Below are positions 35,831-45,448 of a stretch of 64,000 bases of DNA, one piece after another. Origin of the DNA: Candidatus Kryptoniota bacterium (GTDB taxonomy: Bacteria > Bacteroidota > Ignavibacteria > Kryptoniales > JAKASW01). The notes under the pieces were generated by a model. The model was not told the DNA's origin. It ran no database searches and was given only the letters and a program-made list of their open reading frames with translations. Numbering within the stretch: position 1 is the first letter of the stretch; every line of letters begins with the position of its first letter. The translations under genes and the position numbers were made by a program. The stretch covers positions 62,001 to 126,000 of the forward strand of contig JAHECO010000006.1 of assembly GCA_024641705.1 (NCBI GenBank). Reading direction: 5' to 3'.

Positions 35831-37655
35831 TCAACTTAAGCTTCTTTATCACCCGTATAGCCTCGCCTACCACGACGGCCGAAGACACGTCCTGCGGGTG
35901 GCCTTCTGAGAGGTCTAGCCCGCACCGCGGCAATCCGTCCACACAATTACTGAACTCCCGCAAGGTCAGGAGCTGTGTCAGAAGCTCCCTTAGCTTCATG
36001 TTTTCCTCATTGAACGCCTCAAACGCGCTACCTGCCTCAGCCAGGTAAATGATAAGGAGGTTGCATGAGTGCCCCGGCATTGCATGAAGATGCTGCCCGC
36101 CGAGTGATTCGAGAAACCTCGAAGAAATATTCCTGAATACGATTTCTTTCTGCTTCGCATCAAGAGGCGAGAACGGCGACAGAAGAGGGATCACCATATC
36201 GGATGTCAACTCGCTGTCGGCGTTCATGCCGATGTAAGCCCCACCCCGGTCGAAAAACGTGGCGAAGTATTCCGACTCGATCTCTGCCGCGATATCGGCA
36301 TAGCTCGAGAGCGACTCGGTAGGAGACTTGCCCTCGTCGATCACCTTCAAGAGATTATACCAGAGTGCATTCGCGGCAGCATTTGAGACGATGGACTGCA
36401 GACCGCCCGGCTTGCCTCCCGATACATCGATCAGATGAGTCCCCTTGAGCTTTGTTACTCCCTGGCTCCCCTGCAGAAGAATTTCAATGCCGTCTTCCAT
36501 TATCGGAAGATAGCGCCTTAGACATTCATTGCTCCCTTCCTTCTCGGCGCATCTCTTGAGGGCCATGGCAAAGTAGAGCGAAACTGTCGGGTCATCGTAC
36601 TTGACTTGTGTATCCAGCTCCTCCATCCCCGACGGCAGGGTACCCCCCACTTCAATCGTTACCAGATCATAAAAGAATTCCTGCTCATAATTATGTTTCT
36701 GCGAAACATCGGCGATGCCGCCTGCTGAAATGAGCGAATCTCTTACGGACAGCCCGCCGTACGGGTATCCGCTTATCACGACGGGGCTTCTCGTGATCTT
36801 GTTCTTCACAAGATGATTGGAGGCCGCGTCGGCAAGATGGACGTATCTTTTTGGAAGTCCGCTGGATTCCCTCAGTTTGTCCACCGATTCAATGTAGTGG
36901 GCCTCGATCTCTCCGTAGTCAAATTCGGCGAGATCGCGTGTGGACGCGGCAAGCGTCAGGCTTCTGCCCGGCTCAAGCTCGGTTTCCCAGAACCCTATGT
37001 TGAAAAGGTCCTCTCCGACTTCCTCGTACAGCCCGGCGTCGTGGGGGTAGATAAAGTCGTAGTACCAGTGAGATTCCGGGCTTGTGGCGTAAATCTGAGA
37101 CAGTTTAAGGTATAACCTGGGTAGATTCATTTCGGATATGATCCGGACTCCGTCGGGAAGTTCGTCCACCAGGAATCCGTCCCCTGCCTTCCTGATAGAG
37201 TCTCTCCATCTGAAACTGATAAGCGGGAGGAGGCGAAGTGTCATTGTTTTCTTCGACCCGTTCTCGTAGTGCAGGTAAATCGAGCTGGAGCCCTTAGGCA
37301 TCAGCAACTTCTTGATGATCTGGCTCCCCTCGAGGTCGAAAGTAACCTGTGGAAAATGGTCGAAAACAAACTTCGACTGCAGTTTGTAGCCTTCGGGGAA
37401 GACGGTACCGGGGTAAGTGTTTGTCGACAGCATAAACGATTTGCCGTCGATGATTACTTCCTCGTCTACCTTGTTCAGAAGCGTGAACCTCTTCAAAGGA
37501 GAGTTGGTCGACACTGTAAGAAGAGAGTGCTGGCGGCGCGTATTCATGAACGAAATCGTGCTGCAGGCGTAACCTCCATCCCCGTCCGATAGCAGCCACT
37601 CTTTTGTCGAGGAAATCTTGAAATCACGCAGCTGTTTTTGAGTGTAGCTGATCAT
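35826..37655 (-). CDS. Glycogen debranching enzyme-like protein (GDE N- and C-domains)
   Basis: About 609 residues from ATG 37655, which has AGAAAG just upstream. A TTG at 37700 would add 15. The N-terminal domain opens with EWLLSDGDGGYACSTISFMN TRRQHSLL (written with a break), the counterpart of the GGYA...NTRRYHGLL hallmark of prokaryotic GDE N-domains. The Tyr of the RRYH motif is Gln here. The C-terminal (alpha/alpha)6 barrel of the amylo-1,6-glucosidase type follows from ~280. The usual catalytic acids are not easily placed, so activity is uncertain. It probably acts on glycogen or a related alpha-glucan in the cytoplasm. It is convergent with groES. Confidence 0.68.
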   Translation of the reverse strand: MISYTQKQLRDFKISSTKEWLLSDGDGGYACSTISFMNTRRQHSLLTVSTNSPLKRFTLLNKVDEEVIIDGKSFMLSTNTYPGTVFPEGYKLQSKFVFDHFPQVTFDLEGSQIIKKLLMPKGSSSIYLHYENGSKKTMTLRLLPLISFRWRDSIRKAGDGFLVDELPDGVRIISEMNLPRLYLKLSQIYATSPESHWYYDFIYPHDAGLYEEVGEDLFNIGFWETELEPGRSLTLAASTRDLAEFDYGEIEAHYIESVDKLRESSGLPKRYVHLADAASNHLVKNKITRSPVVISGYPYGGLSVRDSLISAGGIADVSQKHNYEQEFFYDLVTIEVGGTLPSGMEELDTQVKYDDPTVSLYFAMALKRCAEKEGSNECLRRYLPIMEDGIEILLQGSQGVTKLKGTHLIDVSGGKPGGLQSIVSNAAANALWYNLLKVIDEGKSPTESLSSYADIAAEIESEYFATFFDRGGAYIGMNADSELTSDMVIPLLSPFSPLDAKQKEIVFRNISSRFLESLGGQHLHAMPGHSCNLLIIYLAEAGSAFEAFNEENMKLRELLTQLLTLREFSNCVDGLPRCGLDLSEGHPQDVSSAVVVGEAIRVIKKLKLK

Positions 37656-37762
37656 CTTTCTAAATATAAACAAAGTCCTATCAAGTGAAAACTCGTCCAA
37701 CCTTCAAGTAAAATTAGAAGTGAGCTTGATTAACTTCTTGTCGGACTATAAATTCCTACCAA

Positions 37763-40700
37763 ATGAGGAACGTCCGAGCAGTCTTTTTCTCGATTCTGGT
37801 GCTTCTGGCGCCGGCTATATCTTTTTGTCAGGTTGCAGGCGGAACCGTTGCCGAACAGCAGGATTACTCGTTCGCGGTGGGGCTGTATCGTGACGGCCAA
37901 TATCCGCTGGCTCTTCAGCAATTCAAAGCATTTCTGAAAAACTACCCCGCTTCCCAGCGATCAGACGAAGTGACATTTCTTGCGGGTGAGTGCCTTCTTC
38001 AGGAGAGGATGTACGACACTGCTCTGGGCTACTACCAGACGGTGATGGAGAAATCCCCCGGTTCCACCTATTTCATGCGATCCCAGCTGCGTTCGGGAGA
38101 GATCTATCTCCAGCTTCAGAAACTGGACAGGGCCGAGAAGCTTCTCAAGAGCGTCCTCTCGAGTTCGACCAGTGATGATGTGAAGGGAGAAGCCGCGTAC
38201 AAGCTGGGCCAGTTATTCGTTGCCAGGGGCGACTACGACAACGCCGTGAAGTATTTCGATTTGACTTACGAGGGATATCCCTCCTCTCAGTTTGCTGACT
38301 ACGCGATGTATGGGACAGCCTGGTCTTACGGGAAGATGTCCGACTTCGCCAGAAGCAAACAGATCTTCAACTCTCTGCTCGCTAAATATCCAAAAACGGC
38401 CCTCATTGCGGACGCGACGGAAAAAATTGGGGAATGCGATTTCTTCACCGGAAAATTCGATAGTGCGGTGGTCGACTTTGACGGGGCAATCAATGGTACC
38501 TCCGACGGTCAGATTCTGGAGTCGGCGCTGTACTATCAAGCCAGGACGTACGTCGCATTGGGACAGCCGGACAGTGCCAGAGTCGTTTTCTCGGAATACT
38601 TGCGGAAGTTTCCTTCGGGGGAACATGCCCAGAATGTTCGTGTCCTGTACTCAGGCCTTCTTATCGATGCCAGGTCCAACCTGTCTGAAGCACTGAAATT
38701 GCTCGATGAAATAAAGCCCGGCGACCCAACTTACTTCAATTCGAGGCTGGAACTTGCGAGGGCTTACGAAGCTTCAGGCTCGGCCGACTCGGCAGAATCG
38801 ACGCTGCTAACGCTGGCCAAATCAACGAAAGATGTCAACGAGACAGGGCGGGCGTATTTTCAGCTCGGGAAATTCTACTTCCAGAACAAATTGTACAAAA
38901 GGAGCCAGGAGGCGTTCCTCCTCGCGTCAAAGGATCCTGGTCTCTATGCCGAATCCATGAAGAACGCGGCGATTTCTGCCGCCTCGGAAAACGACTATGC
39001 CGGCGCGAAACTCTATTTCCTGAATGCTATTTCGAAGCTGAAAGGGCAGGAGTCTCTGAACGCGCACTTCGACTACGCGGCCGCTCTCTACGCGGCAGGA
39101 GACTACCGGGGGGCGGCGCAGATCTACACCACCGCTGCCGATATCGCCGGTCCTGACAGTTCAAGAGGTCAGGCCCTTTACATGGCCGCGGAAGCCTCTT
39201 ACAGGGCAGGGATGTATGCCCAGGCGATCTCCAACTATCAAGAATATATGAAGGGCTTTGCCGGGCAACCAAGAGCTCAGACCGCACTTCTTGGGATAGG
39301 ATATTCTCAGTATTTTTCCGGTGATTTCGTCGTCGCGGCCGCAACCTTCAAAGATTTCATAAGCCGTTATCCCTCCTCGCCACTTATATCCGATGCCTAT
39401 CTGAGAATGGGTGATTGCTACTACTACAACAAAGACTTTCAACAGGCACTTAGCGTCTATCAGGACGCCGCGGCCCGGTTTGCCGGCGATACCGCATCGG
39501 CTTACGCCTGGTACCAGGTTGGACAATCATATTTCAGGATGGGACAATCCAGTCAGGCCATGAGAGCCTTCGAGCTGGTGTTGAACAAGTACGCCGGCTC
39601 GTCAATCGCCCCGGAGGCCCGCTACGCGATTGGGTGGGTCTATTTTTCTCAGAAGGACTATGCCGACGCGATAACGAACTTCAGCAAAGTGGCGGACAGC
39701 TACCCGGGTACTGCCGTCGCGGCGCGCGCACTTTACAGCAAAGGGGATTCCTACTACAACTCGGGCAATTACCAGAGTGCTCTGATGAGTTACAGGCAGC
39801 TCCTCGAAAAGTACCCGACCAGTGTCTATGTGGATAATGCCATTGTTGGGATGCAGTATTGTTACACGGTCCTCGGCAGGACTGAGGAAGCTGAAAGCGT
39901 GATAGATAATTTCGTCAAGGACCATCCCGACCTCGCGAACGTTGACCGGATCTATTACAAGAAAGTCGAGTATGCGCTGAATCAGAAGAGCTACTCCGAG
40001 GCCGAGAAGGACCTGCGTGAGTTCATGATAAGATTCCCGCACAGCTCTATGGCTCCCAGAGCGCTTTATAACCTCGCCCTGGTAGAAATTCATCTCGGAA
40101 AAAACAATTCTGCCGTAGGCTTCCTCTCCGACCTGATCTCCAAAAAACCCCGCACGGAATATACGACGGCGGGGCAGGTGAAGCTTGCCGAGATTTATAC
40201 CACGCGGAAAGGGTACGACGAGGCCGAGAAACTTCTCTCTGATGCGGCCTCAGCCGGAGATGATTACAGCACCCCCGCTCAAGTGGATCTCGGGAGGCTC
40301 TATCTGATGAAAGGCGACACGCTCAGAGCGGAATCGAGTTTCTCGAAGGCCGCGCTGTCACAGAGCGATTCCGTTAACGACGCAGATAAGGCGGAGGCAA
40401 AAGTGCTCCTGAGCGAGATATACTTCGGCAAGGGGCGCGCAGCCGACGCGATTTCGCTGGCGAGTTCCATAGCCAAAACGCGGGAAGATCTCATCGGCGC
40501 GCGGGCGCAGCTGCGAGTCGCCGAATACTATTGCAGCTCCGGCGACAGCTCCAACGCAGTGCTCGCATTCCTTCGTGTCAAATATGTATTTCCCAGCTTC
40601 GGTGATATCGTAGCCAGGTCCCAGCTTGAGCTTGCCGGCTGTCTCGCGAAATTCGGCAACACGAGCGGCGCTAAGTCGCTCCTTCAGGAGTTTTTGAAGG

Positions 40701-40765
40701 GAAGAAGTGAAGATGTGTTTACCAAAGAAGCCCGGGAAGAATTGAAAAAGTTGAAATCCAGTTAG
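37763..40765 (+). CDS. TPR-repeat envelope protein (1000 aa)
   Basis: It has a signal peptide MRNVRAVFFSILVLLAPAI ending near SFCQ, then about 960 residues of tetratricopeptide repeats. The repeats recur as A-x-Y-x(3)-G-x-(2)-Y-x(2)-A, for example YSFAVGLYRDGQYPLALQQF, YKLGQLFVARGDYDNAVKYF and YLRMGDCYYYNKDFQQALSV. They resemble YbgF/CpoB- and BamD-like repeats of periplasmic adaptors. ATG 37763 was taken as the first Met of the signal. It heads a plus-strand run with a cytochrome, a barrel protein, a SPOR protein and TonB, so a scaffold role in envelope assembly or energy transduction is plausible. No enzymatic domain is seen. Confidence 0.85.
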   Translation: MRNVRAVFFSILVLLAPAISFCQVAGGTVAEQQDYSFAVGLYRDGQYPLALQQFKAFLKNYPASQRSDEVTFLAGECLLQERMYDTALGYYQTVMEKSPGSTYFMRSQLRSGEIYLQLQKLDRAEKLLKSVLSSSTSDDVKGEAAYKLGQLFVARGDYDNAVKYFDLTYEGYPSSQFADYAMYGTAWSYGKMSDFARSKQIFNSLLAKYPKTALIADATEKIGECDFFTGKFDSAVVDFDGAINGTSDGQILESALYYQARTYVALGQPDSARVVFSEYLRKFPSGEHAQNVRVLYSGLLIDARSNLSEALKLLDEIKPGDPTYFNSRLELARAYEASGSADSAESTLLTLAKSTKDVNETGRAYFQLGKFYFQNKLYKRSQEAFLLASKDPGLYAESMKNAAISAASENDYAGAKLYFLNAISKLKGQESLNAHFDYAAALYAAGDYRGAAQIYTTAADIAGPDSSRGQALYMAAEASYRAGMYAQAISNYQEYMKGFAGQPRAQTALLGIGYSQYFSGDFVVAAATFKDFISRYPSSPLISDAYLRMGDCYYYNKDFQQALSVYQDAAARFAGDTASAYAWYQVGQSYFRMGQSSQAMRAFELVLNKYAGSSIAPEARYAIGWVYFSQKDYADAITNFSKVADSYPGTAVAARALYSKGDSYYNSGNYQSALMSYRQLLEKYPTSVYVDNAIVGMQYCYTVLGRTEEAESVIDNFVKDHPDLANVDRIYYKKVEYALNQKSYSEAEKDLREFMIRFPHSSMAPRALYNLALVEIHLGKNNSAVGFLSDLISKKPRTEYTTAGQVKLAEIYTTRKGYDEAEKLLSDAASAGDDYSTPAQVDLGRLYLMKGDTLRAESSFSKAALSQSDSVNDADKAEAKVLLSEIYFGKGRAADAISLASSIAKTREDLIGARAQLRVAEYYCSSGDSSNAVLAFLRVKYVFPSFGDIVARSQLELAGCLAKFGNTSGAKSLLQEFLKGRSEDVFTKEAREELKKLKSS

Positions 40766-40778
40766 GAGAATCATATAG

Positions 40779-41219
40779 GTGAAGATGAACAAGACCGCAG
40801 TATTCTACGGCATCCTGATAACGATTATTGTACTTGCACTCATAATCTCATCCGATCTGAACAAGACCCCGGATCTGAAAGCTAAATACGCCGACTTTGT
40901 CACGGAACAGATTCTCTCGCAAGATACGACAAACACTTTCGGCGATAACCTCAAGGTGCTGCGCGGTATTCATTCACGCAATCAGCTTCTCAACGTAATG
41001 CGTGGATTCACAGAGGCGCTCGGCGTTAAATGCGATTTTTGCCACAACACCGATAATTTTGCCAGCGACGAGAAGATACAGAAGAGAACCGCGCGTGTGA
41101 TGATCAGGATGGTTGCAGACATTGACAGGAGTTATCTCGATGGACCGCGCATGGAAAAGGTAACCTGCTTCACGTGTCACCGCGGTGCAAGTATTCCAAA
41201 GCTGGTCGTCGAGAGGTGA
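40779..41219 (+). CDS. Dihaem c-type cytochrome (reaction-centre cytochrome-like)
   Basis: A 146-residue protein with one N-terminal membrane anchor (AVFYGILITIIVLALIISSD) and two haem c sites, CDFCH and CFTCH. The segment around the first site (NVMRGFTEALGVKCDFCHNT) and the RMVADIDRSYL stretch between the sites resemble fragments of the photosynthetic-reaction-centre cytochrome c subunit family. That family is widespread in non-phototrophs as small electron carriers. The start is GTG 40779 or ATG 40785, after a TTAGGAGAATC site. It lies 13 bp after the TPR gene and overlaps the next gene by 4 bp. It is likely anchored in the inner membrane facing the periplasm. Confidence 0.86.
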   Translation: MKMNKTAVFYGILITIIVLALIISSDLNKTPDLKAKYADFVTEQILSQDTTNTFGDNLKVLRGIHSRNQLLNVMRGFTEALGVKCDFCHNTDNFASDEKIQKRTARVMIRMVADIDRSYLDGPRMEKVTCFTCHRGASIPKLVVER

Positions 41220-42904
41220 AACTGAAAGGGGGCATAATAATAATGGCGCTGGCGGCTTTCGTGGTGACCGCGAGAGCACAGGGAGTGGAGTCCCCGCCTG
41301 TCACCAGCTTCAAGCCGGACACGGCGATGCCGAGCGTCAAGGTCCCCGAGTTTGTCATCACAGGTAAAGCGCGGATCGAACTCCCGAAGGCAGACAAACC
41401 TACCGTGCAGATCGACTCCTCTTACTTCCAGAACAGGGAACTGCAGGGAGTCGATATCTCAGTCCCTGTCTGCCGCACTCTGGGCGACAGGTCCGAAGGG
41501 ACCGGCAGCTCATCTTCAGGGCTTTTCATCCGTGCATCGATCGGACACTATTCGACCGCGAGATACCTGGTTTCGGGGGACGCGGTCGTGGGCGGATTCA
41601 ACTTCAACGGAAGCGTGGCGGGTGATTACACCTCCGGATTCATCCCGAACACTTTGCAGAGGAGGTTGTCGATACAGGGCGGCATATCGAAAGAACTGGA
41701 CTTCGATGGCGGAACTAAGTCGAACAACTCCATGAATCTCGGATACATCAACTCTGCTTACTCTCTCTACGGCGTAACTCAGCCCGCTGTCTTTCAGAGG
41801 ACCATTAACGATGTGAAGTTCGGATTGAATTCCGATATGTACCTGAACGATCTCCCGCTCGCTTTTTCGCTCAACTTCGACAGATTTGCGTTGGCGGATA
41901 TATGGGACAACACGCTATCCTCGCTCAGAATCAATGCGAGCACCCAAATCCAGTTTTCCTCCGGCTGGATGGGCTTCAACGGCGGACTCTTTTTCGGGAA
42001 CCACACTCTCAGTGCTTCGCCAATAAATCCGATCCTTCTATCGGCAAGTCCGCTTGCTCCGCCGAGTCTGGATCGCTCCCTGTACGATATCGTCATCGGT
42101 GCCAACTACGGCAACACACTTTTCATGGGAAGCCTGTCGTATTCGCTTGGAGTTTCATATCTCCAATATCGCGACGACTCCTCCAGCGCGATCGCGAAAC
42201 TTTTTCCGGATGTGAAACTGAGTTACAGGTTCAATGACGTAACATCGCTGTTTGCCGGATTCAGCGGGAGTGTCCGTGAAGCCGGGCTTTCCGGCATCCT
42301 GGCAACCGACAGGTACGTCGACGGCCTGCTTGCGGTCATCAATACCCAGGACAATGTCGACCTTACGGCGGGAGCTCACATCGCGTTGCCTAACGGTATT
42401 ACGTTGACGCCGAGCCTCAACATCCTCGGTTCCAGGCAGTTGCCGGTGTTCGTATCGGACACGGCGAACGGCAGCAACCTTTTATATGCGTCGAAGACTT
42501 CGATCGTTTCGTTCTCCATGGCAGCCGGGTACAAGCAGGAGAATTTGACGGCGGGTCTCACGCTCCGGTACCGGAAAGGGAAGATGGATTCTCTTTCCTC
42601 GATCCCGAACCTTCCCTCTTTCGACGCAGATATGCACGCCGCCTACGATATCGTGCCCGGGCTCATCGCGAGCGCTTCAATCCTCTTTCTCTCATCGCGC
42701 TACGCCGACCTTGCACTCAGCGACAGGCTGGACCCCGTCGGGGTGGTGAATTTCAGGCTCTCGTATGACTTTGATATTGCCAGGCTGCCGGTCCGAGTCT
42801 TTGTCGGAGGCGACAACGTACTCAACGAGAAGTACTTCATTTGGCGCGGATATCAGGAATTTCCTCTTACTCTTTACCTCGGAGTCAGCAGTAGAATCCT
42901 ATGA
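41216..42904 (+). CDS. Outer-membrane beta-barrel protein (TonB-receptor-like)
   Basis: About 562 residues. GTG 41216 overlaps the cytochrome stop and opens a good signal peptide (MKLKGGIIIMALAAFVVTAR, then AQ), so I prefer it to an upstream in-frame start at 41174. The mature part has an N-terminal segment VPEFVITGKARIELP, seen in barrels that pair with TonB-type machinery, and then many amphipathic strands. It ends with FVGGDNVLNEKYFIWRGYQE and an aromatic strand, like the last strands of TonB-dependent receptors. No clear plug domain is visible, which is unusual for a true receptor. The adjacent TonB gene supports a related function. Confidence 0.7.
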   Translation: MKLKGGIIIMALAAFVVTARAQGVESPPVTSFKPDTAMPSVKVPEFVITGKARIELPKADKPTVQIDSSYFQNRELQGVDISVPVCRTLGDRSEGTGSSSSGLFIRASIGHYSTARYLVSGDAVVGGFNFNGSVAGDYTSGFIPNTLQRRLSIQGGISKELDFDGGTKSNNSMNLGYINSAYSLYGVTQPAVFQRTINDVKFGLNSDMYLNDLPLAFSLNFDRFALADIWDNTLSSLRINASTQIQFSSGWMGFNGGLFFGNHTLSASPINPILLSASPLAPPSLDRSLYDIVIGANYGNTLFMGSLSYSLGVSYLQYRDDSSSAIAKLFPDVKLSYRFNDVTSLFAGFSGSVREAGLSGILATDRYVDGLLAVINTQDNVDLTAGAHIALPNGITLTPSLNILGSRQLPVFVSDTANGSNLLYASKTSIVSFSMAAGYKQENLTAGLTLRYRKGKMDSLSSIPNLPSFDADMHAAYDIVPGLIASASILFLSSRYADLALSDRLDPVGVVNFRLSYDFDIARLPVRVFVGGDNVLNEKYFIWRGYQEFPLTLYLGVSSRIL

Positions 42905-43023
42905 CTGGCAGGCCATTCGGCAGAGTGATGCCGGTAAATAGCGCATGAAATGCGGTTGAATCAATTGAAAATATTTTGCACTTTGAGTGCGATGATGTCC
43001 AACCAATCGAGGAGGTACGAATT

Positions 43024-43590
43024 ATGGGCAATCTGAACTTTCAGGATCCGGACAGTGAGAATCCCCAACAAAACGAGCCGGATCCTTCGCCCCGGAAGAG
43101 CGGCAGGGAGGATGACGCCTACATAGATGACCCGACCAGCAATTCGAAGCTTCTCTGGATTGCGATTATCGTCATTGTTGTAGCCGGAATCGGCGGGGCG
43201 CTCTACATGCTCAACCGCTCGGGCCATCTCAATTTCCTGAAGAAGAGCAGGACAGCGGTGACGACTACGATGACGACTCCTGCTCCTTCGGCACCGGCAC
43301 CGGTAGAGAAAACCACGCCGGCGAAGGCGGCAAAGACTGTCGCGAAGCAACCGGGGAGTTTTGCTCTTCAGGTTTCGGCGTTCAAGACAAAGGCGCAGGC
43401 AGACAGGTATGTGGCGGCACTCAAGAAGAAGGGCATCGATGCATGGGTCGTTACAGGAGAAGGCGCCCCCGAGACGAAATGGTACAGGGTCTGCACAGGA
43501 TCGTTTGATACGAAACTTAGGGCGATTGCGGCGGTTCAGAATATGAAGAAAAAAGTTGGAACAGATGTCTGGGTTGTCCCCGCTCAATGA
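43024..43590 (+). CDS. SPOR-domain membrane protein
   Basis: About 188 residues from ATG 43024, behind a GAGGAGGTACG site; an upstream frame from 42976 lacks one. The order is an acidic N-terminus, one transmembrane helix (LLWIAIIVIVVAGIGGALYM), a Pro/Ala/Thr-rich linker and a C-terminal SPOR domain (GSFALQVSAFKTKAQADRYV ... WYRVCTGSF). SPOR domains bind peptidoglycan stripped of stem peptides, often at division sites. Its end overlaps the following TonB gene by 26 bp. It fits an inner-membrane protein that reaches into the periplasm and links the TPR/TonB set to the cell wall. Confidence 0.88.
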   Translation: MGNLNFQDPDSENPQQNEPDPSPRKSGREDDAYIDDPTSNSKLLWIAIIVIVVAGIGGALYMLNRSGHLNFLKKSRTAVTTTMTTPAPSAPAPVEKTTPAKAAKTVAKQPGSFALQVSAFKTKAQADRYVAALKKKGIDAWVVTGEGAPETKWYRVCTGSFDTKLRAIAAVQNMKKKVGTDVWVVPAQ

Positions 43591-44491
43591 CAAACCGAGC
43601 AGTGTAGCAGGCTCGTACTACTTCAGGCAGTACGAGATAAAAAGAATTTACAAGAAGAACTTTTACAACGGCATGTTGCTCGCCCTGGGTGTACATGCCG
43701 TTGTCTTTGTGTTGCTCATAGTGTACGGGGCGGCCCTGAGCAGACCTCCCGAGGTAAGGGTTGTCCTTCTCCCTCCAGTGAACGTCACCTATAAAGTCAT
43801 CGACGTGAAGATAGTCGGACGCCAGTCTTCCGGTATGGATGTCTCCGGCTCGGGTGGAGGAGAAGGGACTATACCTCGTGACGCCGATGCTGCCTTCGGA
43901 AAGGCATCGACCGCCAGGTCGGCAAGTCCGAAGAGTACGATGAATCCCAAAGCTTCCATCGTCCCGCGGTCGCTGCAGGGCCCCGGCATGAACGATATTG
44001 TCGGCGTCAGCCGAAAGCCGGTCTACTTCGATTCTGTGAACGGCTACAGCGGCCTGGCCTCAACGGGCCAGGGCTCGGGCGGTGGAACCGGAACCACCAT
44101 CGGCGACACGATCGGCGCGGGCTCCGGACTTTCAGATAAGCCCGGATTCGGGGGAGGATTCGGAAACAGGTTTGTCCCGGGTAATCCCGCGAACAATTCC
44201 GACGTCGGCACCCCTTACGCAATATCGTGGAATGGCGTCTCGAGGGCGCTGCTCTCCGGAAACAGACCGCAGTTCCCGGCGGGAGTGCAAGCCGGCGGCG
44301 TCGTGAAGATCCGGATCGTCGTGGACCCTGCGGGAAACGTCGTGTCTATGATACCGCTCGAGAAATCGGATTCGCGACTCGAGGAGGCGGCGATGTCTGC
44401 AATACGGACGTGGCAGTTCAGTAAGTTGTCGAGAAGCTATCCTCAGGTGAACCAGAGGGCCGTCGCCACATTTGTATTCAAAGTAGAATAA
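43565..44491 (+). CDS. TonB-family energy transducer
   Basis: About 308 residues from ATG 43565 inside the end of the SPOR gene. A short cytoplasmic part (YYFRQYEIKRIYKKNFYNG) leads into one membrane helix (MLLALGVHAVVFVLLIVYGA), as in Bacteroidota TonB proteins. A long Gly/Ser-rich periplasmic linker (for example STGQGSGGGTGTTIGDTIGA) follows, then a C-terminal TonB domain with VVKIRIVVDPAGNVVSMIPL and AAMSAIRTWQF. It transmits proton-motive force to outer-membrane proteins, probably including the upstream barrel. ExbB and ExbD are not nearby. The linker is rich in Gly rather than the usual Pro/Lys. Confidence 0.85.
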   Translation: MSGLSPLNDKPSSVAGSYYFRQYEIKRIYKKNFYNGMLLALGVHAVVFVLLIVYGAALSRPPEVRVVLLPPVNVTYKVIDVKIVGRQSSGMDVSGSGGGEGTIPRDADAAFGKASTARSASPKSTMNPKASIVPRSLQGPGMNDIVGVSRKPVYFDSVNGYSGLASTGQGSGGGTGTTIGDTIGAGSGLSDKPGFGGGFGNRFVPGNPANNSDVGTPYAISWNGVSRALLSGNRPQFPAGVQAGGVVKIRIVVDPAGNVVSMIPLEKSDSRLEEAAMSAIRTWQFSKLSRSYPQVNQRAVATFVFKVE

Positions 44492-44502
44492 GCCCGGAAC
44501 AT

Positions 44503-45270
44503 TTGACCAGATCGGACAACAACAATCTGCTCAAAGGCGATCGCCTCACCCGCAAGCTCGACGTTGTCGCCACAAGACTTCGCGATCTTTTCGGCACCCC
44601 CGCAAGAAAAAGAAAACTCCCAGACCCGCTCGAACTTCTCGTCGCTACCATCCTTTCACAAAACACAAACGACGTGAACAGCCATAAGGCATATGTCAAC
44701 CTAAAGACCAAATACCCCGATTTCATGGATCTGGCGGGTGTGAGGGCAGGTGAAATAGAACGCCTCATCAAGATCGGCGGGATTGCGAAGAAGAAGAGCA
44801 TCACTATAGTGAGAGTCGTTCGCGAAATTCGCCGTCGATTTCCCCGGTTCAATAGGAGGCATCTGAAATCGGAGGAACGCAATTCCCTCATCGACCGACT
44901 GAGGGAGCTCGACGGGGTCGGATACAAAACGGCCTGCTGCGTTTCACTTTTTGCCCTCGGAGACGACGATGCGTTTCCCGTGGACACGCATGTCCACCGC
45001 GTGTTGAACAGGATCGGAGTCGTCAATGAGAAGACGCCTGACAAGACGTATCTGGCTGTCAGGGACTTCATCCCTCCCGGAAAGGGGTACGAGATCCATA
45101 TCAACTTGATACGGTTCGGGCGGAAAGTCTGTACCGCACAGCGCCCGGGATGCAGCCAATGTGTTCTCTTCGACGTCTGCAACTGGAAGGAGAAGTCCCT
45201 TCAGGTTTCCGAAAGGGCTGCGTCGGCAAATGAAGAGAAGGTAAGGTTCATGCTCCTTGAAGAAGTGTGA
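44503..45270 (+). CDS. nth: Endonuclease III
   Basis: A 255-residue HhH-GPD DNA glycosylase/AP lyase. The helix-hairpin-helix LDGVGYKTACC holds the catalytic Lys142, and VDTHVHRV holds Asp161. The C-terminal 4Fe-4S site is C210-x6-C217-x2-C220-x5-C226. It removes oxidised pyrimidines in base excision repair. The start is TTG 44503, 11 bp after the TonB stop. It has ~30 extra residues at the N-terminus and ~25 Ser/Glu-rich residues after the cluster compared with the ~211-residue E. coli enzyme. The 178 bp that follow contain no convincing gene. Confidence 0.93.
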   Translation: MTRSDNNNLLKGDRLTRKLDVVATRLRDLFGTPARKRKLPDPLELLVATILSQNTNDVNSHKAYVNLKTKYPDFMDLAGVRAGEIERLIKIGGIAKKKSITIVRVVREIRRRFPRFNRRHLKSEERNSLIDRLRELDGVGYKTACCVSLFALGDDDAFPVDTHVHRVLNRIGVVNEKTPDKTYLAVRDFIPPGKGYEIHINLIRFGRKVCTAQRPGCSQCVLFDVCNWKEKSLQVSERAASANEEKVRFMLLEEV

Positions 45271-45448
45271 GGGGCCGGTCACGGGCAGAGGGGATGTGAG
45301 GAAGAGCACTGAGGCCGAGACTCACAAGTCCAATTTCACCGGTGCGAAACGGCAATGTGGCCTGCATGCCTCAAGGTTCGCAGAAGCGGGCATCGAGGAT
45401 CGTGAAGCTATTATTGCATTTTATGAGAGTTTTGCTTAAGTACAAGTA

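Noticed and set aside
37763-40765. DNA repeat array or CRISPR-like pattern
   Set aside because: The periodicity comes from diverged TPR codons. No exact repeat-spacer structure is seen there or anywhere else in the window.
45257-45439. Short plus-strand frame between nth and the thioredoxin-fold gene
   Set aside because: It overlaps the end of nth, lacks a ribosome site and has no recognisable features.
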